Positions 39,461 to 52,372 of a stretch of DNA of 64,000 bases are shown piece after piece (position 1 is the first letter of the stretch; each line of letters starts with the position of its first letter). Source of the stretch: Diplolepis rosae (taxonomy: Eukaryota; Arthropoda; Insecta; Hymenoptera; Diplolepididae); assembly GCA_030998225.1 (NCBI GenBank), contig JAPYXD010000700.1, positions 62,001-126,000 on the forward strand, in the 5' to 3' direction. Under the pieces are notes generated by a model that saw only the letters and a list, made by a program, of their open reading frames with translations, was not told where the DNA came from and searched no databases. The position numbers and the translations under genes were made by a program.

Positions 39461-41594
39461 GGTAATTACATTACGGGCGAGATGTTCACTTAAAATACAA
39501 TACTTTTGAAAATGTATTTCTAACAAAGAATTTTATGCATATATCTTATAGGTCAAATTAAATAATCCAGAGCATCTTATTCTTCGCGTTATCGCGTAAT
39601 TATGATTGGTAATTACATTACGGGAGTGATGTTCACTACAAATACAATACTTTTGAAAAAGTATTCTCAACTAAGTTTTTTACGCATATATCCTACATGT
39701 CAATTCAAAATATCTCAAAAATTGTTTAAAAATTTTATTTTTCGGGTTTTCGCGGTTTCAGGATCAGTAATTGCATTATGTTATTGCTCTCCTGTCAATA
39801 AAATACATTTGAAAAAGTATTGTCATCTAAGTTTTTTACGCATATATCTCACATGTCAATTTAAAATATCTTAAAAATTTTTTAAAAAATTTTATTTTTC
39901 GGGTTTTCACGTTTTCAGGATCAATAATTTCATTATGGAATTGTTCTACTATAAATAAAATACTTTTGAAAAAGTAATTCCAACAGAGATTTTTACGCAT
40001 ATATCTTACAGGTCTATTTAAAATATCCAAAGAATTTTATTCTTCGCATTATCGCGTAATTATGATTGGTAATTACATTACGGGCGTGATGTTCACTAAA
40101 AATACAATACCTTTGTAAAAGTATTGTCAATTAAGCTTGTTACGCATATATCTCACATGTCAATTTAAAATATCTTAAAAATTCTTAAAAATTTTTATTT
40201 TCCGGGTTTTCGCGGTTTCAGTATCAGTATTTGCATTATGGAATTGCTCTACTATAAATACAATACTTTTCAAAAAGTATTTCTAACAAAGATTTTTACG
40301 CATACATCTTATAGGTCAAATTAAAAAATCCAGAGAATATTTTTCTTCGTGTTATTGCGTAATTGTGATTGGTAATTACATTACGTGAGTGATGTTCACT
40401 ATAAATACAATACTTTTGAAAAAGTATTGTCAACTTATGTTTTTACGCATATATCTCATATGTCAATTTGAAATATCTTAAAAATTTAAAAAAAAAATTT
40501 TTTTTTTACGGGTTTTCGCGTTTTCAGGATTAGTAATGGCAATATGGGATCGCTTTACTATAAATAAAATACTCTTGAAAAAGTATTGTCAACTAAGTTT
40601 TTTACGCATATATCTCACATGTCAATTTAAAATATCTTAAAAATTTTTTAAAAAATTTTATTTTTCGGGTTTTCACGTTTTTAGGATCAATAATTTCATT
40701 ATGGAATTGTTCTACTATAAATACAATACTTTTGAAAAAGTATTCTCAACTAAGTTTTTTACGCATATATCTTACATGTCAATTCAAAATATCCCAAGAA
40801 TTGTTTAAAAATTTTATTTTTCGGGTTTTCGCGGTTTCAGGACCAGTATTTGCATTATGGAATTGCTCTACTGTAAATAAAACACTTTTGAAAATGTATT
40901 TCTAACAAAGATTTTTACGCATATATCTTATAGGTCAAATTAAAATATCCAGAGAATCTTATTCTTCGCGTTATCGCGTAATTATGATTGGTAATTACAT
41001 TACGGGCGAGATGTTCACTAAAAATACAATACTTTTGAAAATGTATTTCTAAAAAAGAATTTTATGCATATATCTTATAGGTCAAATTAAATAATCCAGA
41101 GCATCTCATTTTTCGCGTTATCGCGTAATTATGATTGGTAATTACATTACGGGAGTGATGTTCACTACAAATACAATACCTTCGTAAAAGTATTGTCAAA
41201 TAAGCTTTTTACGCATATATCTCACATTTCAATTTAAAATATCTTAAAAATTCTTAAAAATTTTATTTTTCGGGTTTTCGCGGTTTCACGATCAGTAATT
41301 GCATTATGGAATTGCTCTACTTTAAATACAATACTTTTGAAAAAGTATTCTCAACTAAGTTGTTTACGCATATATCTTACATGTCAATTAAAAATATCCC
41401 AAAAATTGTTTAAAAATTTTATTTTTCGGGTTTTCGCGATTTCAGGACCAGTATTTGTATTATGGAATTGCTCTACGATAAATACAATACTTTTCAAAAA
41501 GTATTTCTAACAAAGATTTTTACGCATACATCTTATAGGTCAAATTAAAATATCAAGAGAATCTTATTCTTCGCGTTATCGCGTAATTATGATT
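39461..41594 (+). repeat. ~2.1-kb higher-order repeat, copy 1
   Basis: The block starts with an A carrying gggcgagatgttcacttaaa and a gaaaatgtatt junction, then an A with aaataatccagagcatc, then B units. The order A A BB A B A BBB A A BB spans 2,134 bp. It is shorter than its neighbours because one B is missing after the second A (anchors 39608 to 40068, 460 bp, against 618 in the others). The B3 segment lies 2,292 bp before its counterpart in the next copy. Confidence 0.82.
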
Positions 41595-43886
41595 GGTAAT
41601 TACATTACGGGCGAGATGTTCACTTAAAATACAATACTTTTGAAAATGTATTTCTAACAAAGAATTTTATGCATATATCTTATAGGTCAAATTAAATAAT
41701 CCAGAGCATCTTATTCTTCGCGTTATCGCGTAATTATGATTGGTAATTACATTACGGGAGTGATGTTCACTACAAATACAATACTTTTGAAAAAGTATTC
41801 TCAACTAAGTTTTTTACGCATATATCCTACATGTCAATTCAAAATATCTCAAAAATTGTTTAAAAATTTTATTTTTCGGGATTTCGCGGTTTCAGGACCA
41901 GTATTTGCATTATGGAATTGCTCTACAGTAAATAAAACACTTTTGAAAAAGTATTTCTAACAAAGATTTTTACGCATATATCTTATAGGTCAATTTAAAA
42001 TATCTTAAAAATTTTTTTAAAAAATTTTATTTTTCGGGTTTTCGCGTTTTCAGGATTAGTAATGGTATTATGGGATCGCTTTACTATAAATAAAATACTC
42101 TTGAAAAAGTATTGTGAACTAAGTTTTTTACGCATATATCTCACATGTCAATTTAAAATATCTTAAAAATTTTTTAAAAAATTTTATTTTTCGGGTTTTC
42201 ACGTTTTCAGGATCAATAATTTCATTATGGAATTGTTCTACTATAAATAAAATACTTTTGAAAAAGTAATTCCAACAGAGATTTTTACGCATATATCTTA
42301 CAGGTCTATTTAAAATATCCAAAGAATTTTATTCTTCGCATTATCGCGTAATTATGATTGGTAATTACATTACGGGCGTGATGTTCACTAAAAATACAAT
42401 ACCTTTGTAAAAGTATTGTCAATTGAGCTTGTTACGCATATATCTCACATGTCAATTTAAAATATCTTAAAAATTCTTAAAAATTATTATTTTCCGGGTT
42501 TTCGCGGTTTCAGGACCATTATTTGCATTATGGAATTGCTCTACTGTAAATAAAACACTTTTGAAAAAGTATTTCTAACAAAGATTTTTACGCATATATC
42601 TAATAGGTCAAATTAAAATATCCAGAGAATCTTACTCTTCGCGTTATCGCGTAATTATGATTGGTAATTACATTACGGGCGTGATGTTCACTAAAAATAC
42701 AATACCTTTGTAAAAGTATTGTCAATTAAGTTTTTTACGCATATATCTCACATGTCGATTTAAAATATCTTAAAAAATGTTTAAAAATTTTATTTTTCGG
42801 GTTTTCGCGGTTTCAGGATCAGTATTTGCATTATGTAATTGTTCTACTATAAATACAATACTTTTGAAAAAGTATTCTCAACTAAGTTTTTTACGCATAT
42901 ATCTTACATGTCAATTCAAAATATCTTAAAAATTTTTTAAAAAATTTTATTTTTCGGGTTTTCACGTTTTCAGGATCAATAATTTCATTATGGAATTGTT
43001 CTACTATAAATAAAATACTTTTGAAAAAGTAATTCCAACAGAGATTTTTACGCATATATCTTACAGGTCAAATTAAAATATCAATAGAATCTTATTCTTC
43101 GCGTTATCGCGTAATTATGATTGGTAATTACATTACGGGCGTGATGTTCACTAAAAATACAATACCTTTGTAAAAGTATTGTCAATTGAGCTTGTTACGC
43201 ATATATCTCACATGTCAATTTAAAATATCTTAAAAATTCTTAAAAATTATTATTTTCCGGGTTTTCGCGGTTTCAGGACCATTATTTGCATTATGGAATT
43301 GCTCTACTGTAAATAAAACACTTTTGAAAAAGTATTTCTAACAAAGATTTTTACGCATATATCTAATAGGTCAAATTAAAATATCCAGAGAATCTTATTC
43401 TTCGCGTTATCGCGTAATTGTGATTGGTAATTACATTACGGGAGTGATAATCACTATAAATACAATACGTTTGAAAAAGTATTGTCAACTTAGGTTTTTA
43501 CGCATATATCTCACATGTCAATTTGAAATATCATAAAAATTTTTTAAAAAATTTTATTTTACGGGTTTTCGCGTTTTCAGGATTAGTAATGGCATTATGG
43601 GATCGCTTTACTATAAATAAAATACTCTTGAAAAAGTATTGTCAACTAAGTTTGTTACGCATATATCTCACATGTCAATTTAAAATATCTTAAAAATTTT
43701 TTAAAAAATTTTATTTTTCGGGTTTTCGCGATTTCAGGACCAGTATTTGTATTATGGAATTGCTCTACGATAAATACAATACTTTTCAAAAAGTATTTCT
43801 AACAAAGATTTTTACGCATACATCTTATAGGTCAAATTAAAATATCAAGAGAATCTTATTCTTCGCGTTATCGCGTAATTATGATT
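41595..43886 (+). repeat. 2.29-kb higher-order repeat, copy 2
   Basis: The order A A BBB A B A BB A B A BB is 6 A and 9 B in 2,292 bp. Anchors 41595, 41742, 42360 and 42663 match 43887, 44034, 44652 and 44955 at exactly 2,292 bp. The second half (anchors 43123 and 43426) carries a gtgataatcac A unit that recurs at 49052, not in copy 3, so the copies are mosaics. Confidence 0.85.
42418..42573 (+). repeat. Type B variant B4 (156 bp)
   Basis: This B subtype of the B-rich domain begins gtcaattgagcttgttacg. It has aaaaattcttaaaaattatt in the middle, ttttccgggttttcgcgg instead of tttttcggg, and aggaccattatttgc. The same combination recurs after the A anchors at 42360, 43123, 44652, 48749, 52531 and 55239. 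A close relative (gtcaattaagcttg, with cagtatcagtatttgc) occurs after 38257, 40068 and 49513. The preceding A carries the aatacctttgtaaaagtatt form of the junction. It is a useful tag for block duplication. Confidence 0.83.
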
Positions 43887-46176
43887 GGTAATTACATTAC
43901 GGGCGAGATGTTCACTTAAAATACAATACTTTTGAAAATGTATTTCTAACAAAGAATTTTATGCATATATCTTATAGGTCAAATTAAATAATCCAGAGCA
44001 TCTTATTCTTCGCGTTATCGCGTAATTATGATTGGTAATTACATTACGGGAGTGATGTTCACTACAAATACAATACTTTTGAAAAAGTATTCTCAACTAA
44101 GTTTTTTACGCATATATCTTACATGTCAATTCAAAATATCTCAAAAATTGTTTAAAAATTTTATTTTTCGGGTTTTCGCGGTTTCAGGATCAGTATTTGC
44201 ATTATGGAATTGCTCTACTGCAAATAAAACACTTTTGAAAAAGTATTTCTAACAAAGATTTTTACGCATATATCTTATAGGTCAATTTAAAATATCTTAA
44301 AAATTTTTTTAAAAAATTTTATTTTTCGGGTTTTCGCGTTTTCAGGATTAGTAATGGTATTATGGGATCGCTTTACTATAAATAAAATACTCTTGAAAAA
44401 GTATTGTGAACTAAGTTTTTTACGCATATATCTCACATGTCAATTTAAAATATCTTAAAAATTTTTTAAAAAATTTTATTTTTCGGGTTTTCACGTTTTC
44501 AGGATCAATAATTTCATTATGGAATTGTTCTACTATAAATAAAATACTGTTGAAAAAGTAATTCCAACAGAGATTTTTACGCATATATCTTACAGGTCTA
44601 TTTAAAATATCCAAAGAATTTTATTCTTCGCATTATCGCGTAATTATGATTGGTAATTACATTACGGGCGTGATGTTCACTAAAAATACAATACCTTTGT
44701 AAAAGTATTGTCAATTGAGCTTGTTACGCATATATCTCACATGTCAATTTAAAATATCTTAAAAATTCTTAAAAATTATTATTTTCCGGGTTTTCGCGGT
44801 TTCAGGACCATTATTTGCATTATGGAATTGCTCTACTGTAAATAAAACACTTTTGAAAAAGTATTTCTAACAAAGATTTTTACGCATATATCTAATAGGT
44901 CAAATTAAAATATCCAGAGAATCTTACTCTTCGCGTTATCGCGTAATTATGATTGGTAATTACATTACGGGCGTGATGTTCACTAAAAATACAATACCTT
45001 TGTAAAAGTATTGTCAATTAAGTTTTTTACGCATATATCTCACATGTCGATTTAAAATATCTTAAAAAATGTTTAAAAATTTTATTTTTCGGGTTTTTGC
45101 GGATTCAGGATCAGTATTTGCATTATGTAATTGCTCTCCTGAAAATAAAATACATTTGAAAAAGTATTGTCATCTCAGTTTTTTACGCATATATCTCAAA
45201 TGTCAATTTAAAATATCTTAAAAATTTTTTAAAAAATTTTATTTTTCGGGTATTCACGTTTTCAGGATCAATAATTTCATTATGGAATTGTTCTACTATA
45301 AATACAATACTTTTGAAAAAGTATTCTCAAACAAGTTTTTTACGCATATATCTTACATGTCAATTTAAAATATCTTAAAAATTTTTTAAAAAATTTTATT
45401 TTCCGGGTTTTCGCGGTTTCAGGACCATTATTTGCATTATGGAATTGCTCTACTGTTAATAAAACACTTTTGAAAAAGTATTTCTAACAAAGATTTTTAC
45501 GCATATATCTTACAGGTCTATTTAAAATATCCAGAGAATTTTATTCTTCGCATTATCGCGTAATTATGATTGGTAATTACATTACGGGCGAGATGTTCAC
45601 TAAAAATACAATACTTTTGAAAATGTATTTCTAAAAAAGAATTTTATGCATATATCTTATAGGTCAAATTAAATAATCCAGAGCATCTCATTTTTCGCGT
45701 TATCGCGTAATTATGATTGGTAATTACATTACGGGAGTGATGTTCACTACAAATACAATACCTTCGTAAAAGTATTGTCAAATAAGCTTTTTACGCATAT
45801 ATCTCACATTTCAATTTAAAATATCTTAAAAATTCTTAAAAATTTTATTTTTCGGGTTTTCGCGGTTTCACGATCAGTAATTGCATTATGTAATTGCTCT
45901 ACTATAAATACAATACTTTTGAAAAAGTATTCTCAACTAAGTTGTTTACGCATATATCTTACATGTCAATTAAAAATATCCCAAAAATTGTTTAAAAATT
46001 TTATTTTTCGGGTTTTCGCGATTTCAGGACCAGTATTTGTATTATGGAATTGCTCTACGATAAATACAATACTTTTCAAAAAGTATTTCTAACAAAGATT
46101 TTTACGCATACATCTTATAGGTCAAATTAAAATATCAAGAGAATCTTATTCTTCGCGTTATCGCGTAATTATGATT
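43887..46176 (+). repeat. 2.29-kb higher-order repeat, copy 3
   Basis: The first half copies 41595-42900. The second half (anchors 45572, 45719 and 46177) matches 40990, 41137 and 41595 at an offset of 4,582 bp. The total still comprises 6 A and 9 B units in 2,290 bp, although the internal order differs (A A BBB A B A BBB A A BB). A fourth start follows at 46177-46626 and then breaks off. Confidence 0.84.
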
Positions 46177-49100
46177 GGTAATTACATTACGGGCGAGATG
46201 TTCACTTAAAATACAATACTTTTGAAAATGTATTTCTAACAAAGAATTTTATGCATATATCTTATAGGTCAAATTAAATAATCCAGAGCATCTTATTCTT
46301 CGCGTTATCGCGTAATTATGATTGGTAATTACATTACGGGAGTGATGTTCACTACAAATACAATACTTTTGAAAAAGTATTCTCAACTAAGTTTTTTACG
46401 CATATATCCTACATGTCAATTCAAAATATCTCAAAAATTGTTTAAAAATTTTATTTTTCGGGTTTTCGCGGTTTCAGGATCAGTATTTGCATTATGGAAT
46501 TGCTCTACTGTAAATAAAACACTTTTCGAAAAGTATTTCTAACAAAGATTTTTACGCATATATCTTATAGGTCAAATTAAAATATCCAGAGAATCTTAAT
46601 CTTCGCGTTATAGCGTAATTATGATTGGTAATTACATAACGGGCGTGATGTTCACTAAAGATACAATACCTTTGTAAAAGTATTGTCAAATAAGCTTTTT
46701 ACGCATATATCTCACATTTCAATTTAAAATATCTTAAAAATTCTTAAAAATTTTATTTTTCGGGTATTCGCGTTTTCAGGATTAGTAATGGCATTATCGG
46801 ATCACTTTACTACAAATAAAATACTCTTGAAAAAGTATTGTCAACTAAGTTTTTACGCATATATCTCACATGTCAATTTAAAATATCGTAAAAATTTTTT
46901 AAAAAATTTTATTTTTCGGGTTTTAGCTGTTTCAGGACCAGTATTTGCATTATGGAATTGCTCTACAGTAAATAAACCACTTTTGAAAAAGTATTTCTAA
47001 CAAAGATTTTTACGCATATATCTTATAGGTCGAATTAAAATATCAAGACAATCTTATTCTTCGCATTATCGCGTAATTATGATTGGTAATTAAATTACGG
47101 GCGTGATGTTCACTAAAAATACAATACTTTTGGAAAAGTATTTCTAACAAAGAATTTTATGCATATATCTTATAGATCAAATTAAAAAATCCAGAGAATA
47201 TTTTTCTTCGCGTTATTGCGTAATTGTGATTGGTAATTACATTACGGGAGTGATGTTCACTTTAAATACAATACTTTTGAAAAAGTATTCTCAACTAAGT
47301 TTTTTACGCATATATCTTACATGTCAATTCAAAATAACTTAAAACTTGTTTAAAAATTTTATTTTTCGGGTTTTCGCGGTTTCAGGATCAGTATTTGCAT
47401 TATGGAATTGCACTACAATAAATAAAACACTTTTGAAAAATTATTTCTAACAAAGATTTTTAAACATATATCTTATAGGTCAAATTAAAATATCAAGAGA
47501 ATCTTATTCTTCGCGTTATCGCTTAATTATGATTGGTAATTAAATTACGGGCGTGATGTTCACTAAAAATACAATACTTTTGGATAAGTATTTCTAACAA
47601 AGAATTTTATGCATATATCTTATAGGTCAAATTAAAAAATCCAGAGAATATTTTTCTTCGCGTTATTGCGTAATTGTGATTGGTAATTACATTACGGGAG
47701 TGATGTTCACTGTAAATACAATACTTTTGAAAAAGTATTGTCAACTTAGGTTTTTACGCATGTATCTTACATGTGAAATCAAATTATCTTAAAAATTGTT
47801 GAAAAATTTTATTTTTCGGTTTTTCGCGTTTTCAGGATTAGTAATGGCATTATGGGATCGCTTTACTATAAATACAATACTTTTCAAAAATTATTTCTAA
47901 CAAAGATTTTTAAGCATATATCTTATAGGTCAAATTAAAATATCAAGAGAATCTTATTCTTCGCGTTATCGCGTAATTATGATTTGTAATTACATTACGA
48001 GCGTGATGTTCACTAAAAATACAATACATTTGGAAAAGTATTTCTAACAAAGAATTTTATGCCTATATCTTATAGGTCAAATTAAATAATCCAGAGTATC
48101 TTATACTTCGCGTTATCGCGTAATTATGATTGGTAATTACATTACGGGAGTGATGTTCACTACAAATACAATACTTTTGAAAAAGTATTCTCAACTAAGT
48201 TTTTTACGCATATATCTTACATGTCAATTCAAAATATCTCAAAAATTGTTTAAAAATTTTATTTTTCGGGTTTTCGCGGTTTCAGGATCAGTATTTGCAT
48301 TATGGAATTGCTCTACTGCAAATAAAACACTTTTGAAAAAGTATTTCTAACAAAGATTTTTACGCATATATCTCAAATGTCAATTTAAAATATCTTAAAA
48401 ATTTTTTAAAAAATTTTATTTTTCGGGTATTCACGTTTTCAGGATCAATAATTTCATTATGGAATTGTTCTACTATAAATACAATACTTTTGAAAAAGTA
48501 TTCTCAAACAAGTTTTTTACGCATATATCTTACATGTCAATTCAAAATATCTTAAAAATTTTTTAAAAAATTTTATTTTTCGGGTTTTCACGTTTTCAGG
48601 ATCAATAATTTCATTATGGAATTGTTCTACTATAAATAAAATACTTTTGAAAAAGTAATTCCAACAGAGATTTTTACGCATATATCTTACAGGTCTATTT
48701 AAAATATCCAAAGAATTTTATTCTTCGCATTATCGCGTAATTATGATTGGTAATTACATTACGGGCGTGATGTTCACTAAAAATACAATACCTTTGTAAA
48801 AGTATTGTCAATTGAGCTTGTTACGCATATATCTCACATGTCAATTTAAAATATCTTAAAAATTCTTAAAAATTATTATTTTCCGGGTTTTCGCGGTTTC
48901 AGGACCATTATTTGCATTATGGAATTGCTCTACTGTAAATAAAACACTTTTGAAAAAGTATTTCTAACAAAGATTTTTACGCATATATCTAATAGGTCAA
49001 ATTAAAATATCCAGAGAATCTTATTCTTCGCGTTATCGCGTAATTGTGATTGGTAATTACATTACGGGAGTGATAATCACTATAAATACAATACGTTTGA

Positions 49101-50884
49101 AAAAGTATTGTCAACTTAGGTTTTTACGCATATATCTCACATGTCAATTTGAAATATCATAAAAATTTTTTAAAAAATTTTATTTTACGGGTTTTCGCGT
49201 TTTCAGGATTAGTAATGGCATTATGGGATCGCTTTACTATAAATAAAATACTCTTGAAAAAGTATTGTCAACTAAGTTTGTTACGCATATATCTCACATG
49301 TCAATTTAAAATATCTTAAAAATTTTTTAAAAAATTTTATTTTTCGGGTTTTCACGTTTTCAGGATCTATAATTTCATTATGGAATTGTTCTACTATAAA
49401 TAAAATACTTTTGAAAAAGTAATTCCAACAGAGATTTTTACGCATATATCTTACAGGTCTATTTAAAATATCCAGAGAATTTTATTCTTCGCATTATCGC
49501 GTAATTATGATTGGTAATTACATTACGGGCGAGATGTTCACTAAAAATACAATACCTTTGTAAAAGTATTGTCAATTAAGCTTGTTACGCATATATCTCA
49601 CATGTCAATTTAAAATATCTTAAAAATTCTTAAAAATTTTTATTTTCCGGGTTTTCGCGGTTTCAGTATCAGTATTTGCATTATGGAATTGCTCTACTAT
49701 AAATACAATACTTTTCAAAAAGTATTTCTAACAAAGATTTTTACGCATACATCTTATAGGTCAAATTAAAAAATCCAGAGAATATTTTTCTTCGTGTTAT
49801 TGCGTAATTGTGATTGGTAATTACATTACGTGAGTGATGTTCACTATAAATACAATACTTTTGAAAAAGTATTGTCAACTTATGTTTTTACGCATATATC
49901 TCATATGTCAATTTGAAATATCTTAAAAATTTTTAAAACAAATTTTTTTTTTACGGGTTTTCGCGTTTTCAGGATTAGTAATGGCAATATGGGATCGCTT
50001 TACTATAAATAAAATACTCTTGAAAAAGTATTGTCAACTAAGTTTTTTACGCATATATCTCACATGTCAATTTAAAATATCTTAAAAATTTTTTAAAAAA
50101 TTTTATTTTTCGGGTTTTCACGTTTTTAGGATCAATAATTTCATTATGGAATTGTTCTACTATAAATACAATACTTTTGAAAAAGTATTCTCAACTAAGT
50201 TTTTTACGCATATATCTTACATGTCAATTCAAAATATCCCAAAAATTGTTTAAAAATTTTATTTTTCGTGTTTTCGCGGTTTCAGGACCAGTATTTGCAT
50301 TATGGAATTGCTCTACTGTAAATAAAACACTTTTGAAAAAGTATTTCTAACAAAGATTTTTACGCATATATCTTATAGGTCAAATTAAAATATCCAGAGA
50401 ATCTTATTCTTCGCGTTATCGCGTAATTATGATTGGTAATTACATTACGGGCGAGATGTTCACTAAAAATACAATACTTTTGAAAATGTATTTCTAACAA
50501 AGAATTTTATGCATATATCTTATAGGTCAAATTAAATAATCCAGAGCATCTCATTTTTCGCGTTATCGCGTAATTATGATTGGTAATTACATTACGGGAG
50601 TGATATTCACTACAAATACAATACTTTTGAAAAAGTATTCTCAACTAAGTTTTTTACGCATATATCTTACATGTCAATTCAAAATATCCCAAAAATTGTT
50701 TAAAAATTTTATTTTTCGGGTTTTCGCGATTTCAGGACCAGTATTTGTATTATGGAATTGCTCTACGATAAATACAATACTTTTCAAAAAGTATTTCTAA
50801 CAAAGATTTTTACGCATACATCTTATAGGTCAAATTAAAATATCAAAAGAATCTTATTCTTCGCGTTATCGCGTAATTATGATT
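46177..50884 (+). repeat. B-rich mosaic of segments copied from 36-44 kb
   Basis: The block is built from identifiable pieces. It opens with a partial 2.29-kb unit (46177-46626). Next comes a segment like ~36.9-37.85 kb (47.4-48.35 kb). Then a segment like 43123-43886 recurs at 48749-49512, offset 5,626, including the rare gtgataatcac and aatacgtttg marks. Last, a segment like 40068-41136 recurs at 49513-50581, offset 9,445, including attacgtgagtg and ggcaatatggg. The order of pieces differs from the source region, indicating several independent duplications. Confidence 0.82.
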
Positions 50885-51628
50885 GGTAATTACATTACGG
50901 GCGTCATGTTCACTAAAAATACAATGCTTTTGAAAAAGTAATTCTAACAAAGATTTTTATCCATATATCTTATAGGTCAAATTAAAAAATCCAGAGTATC
51001 TTATTCTTCGTTTTATCGCGTAATTATGGTTGGTAATTACATTACGGGAGTGATGTTCACTTTAAATACAATACTTTTGAAAAAGTATTCTCAACTAAGT
51101 TTTTTACGCATATATCTTACATGTCAATTCAAAATAACTTAAAACTTGTTTAAAAATTTTATTTTTCGGGTTTTAGCGGTTTCAGGACCAGTATTTGCAT
51201 TATGGAATTGCTCTACAGTAAATAAACCACTTTTGAAAAAGTATTTCTAACAAAGATTTTTACGCATATATCTTATAGGTCGAATTAAAATATCAAGAGA
51301 ATCTTATTCTTCGCATTATCGCGTAATTATGATTGGTAATTACATTACGGGCGTGATGTTCACTATAAATACAATACTTTTCAAAAAGTATTTCTAACAA
51401 AGATTTTTACGCATAGATCTTATAGGTCAAATTAAAATATCAAGAGAATCTTATTCCTCGCGTTATCGCGTAATTATGATTGGGAATTACATTACGGGCG
51501 TGATATTCACTAAAAATACAATACTTTTGAAAAAGTATTTCTAACAAAGATTTTTACGCATATATCTTATAGGTCAAATTAAAATATCAAGAGTATCTTA
51601 TTCTTCGCGTTATCGCGTAATTATGATT
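50885..51628 (+). repeat. 744-bp tandem duplication, copy 1
   Basis: The order A A B A A is 744 bp. It has ctaaaaatacaatgcttttg, a cttcgttttatcgcg core, tatggttggtaattac, and a B with aaaataacttaaaacttg and cagtaaataaaccac. All of these recur 744 bp downstream. Confidence 0.87.
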
Positions 51629-52372
51629 GGTAATTACATTACGGGAGTGATGTTCACTACAAATACAATGCTTTTGAAAAAGTAATTCTAACAAAGATTT
51701 TTATCCATATATCTGATAGGTCAAATTAAAAAATCCAGAGTATCTTATTCTTCGTTTTATCGCGTAATTATGGTTGGTAATTACATTACGGGAGTGATGT
51801 TCACTTTAAATACAATACTTTTGAAAAAGTATTCTCAACTAAGTTTTTTACGCATATATCTTACATGTCAATTCAAAATAACTTAAAACTTGTTTAAAAA
51901 TTTTATTTTTCGGGTTTTAGCGGTTTCAGGACCAGTATTTGCATTATGGAATTGCTCTACAGTAAATAAACCACTTTTGAAAAAGTATTTCTAACAAAGA
52001 TTTTTACGCATATATCTTATAGGTCGAATTAAAATATCAAGAGAATCTTATTCTTCGCATTATCGCGTAATTATGATTGGGAATTACATTACGGGCGTGA
52101 TATTCACTAAAAATACAATACTTTTGAAAAAGTATTTCTAACAAAGATTTTTACGCATAGATCTTATAGGTCAAATTAAAATATCAAGAGAATCTTATTC
52201 TTCGCGTTATCGCGTAATTATGATTGGGAATTACATTACGGGCGTGATATTCACTAAAAATACAATACTTTTGAAAAAGTATTTCTAACAAAGATTTTTA
52301 CGCATATATCTTATAGGTCAATTTAAAATATCTTAAAAATTTTTTTAAAAAATTTTATTTTTCGGGTTTTCA
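51629..52372 (+). repeat. 744-bp tandem duplication, copy 2
   Basis: This is a directly adjacent second copy, with anchors 51776, 52079 and 52226 matching 51032, 51335 and 51482. Both copies share gattgggaattacattacgg and gtgatattcac in the last A. The two differ by few changes, so the duplication looks recent. Confidence 0.87.

Noticed and set aside
38025..48711. Reverse-strand 64-codon frames at 38025-38219, 39836-40030, 42128-42322, 44420-44614 and 48517-48711
   Set aside because: All lie in the complement of the same B3 unit and are copies of one satellite segment. The spacing between 39836, 42128 and 44420 is exactly 2,292 bp, the higher-order period. No coding evidence.
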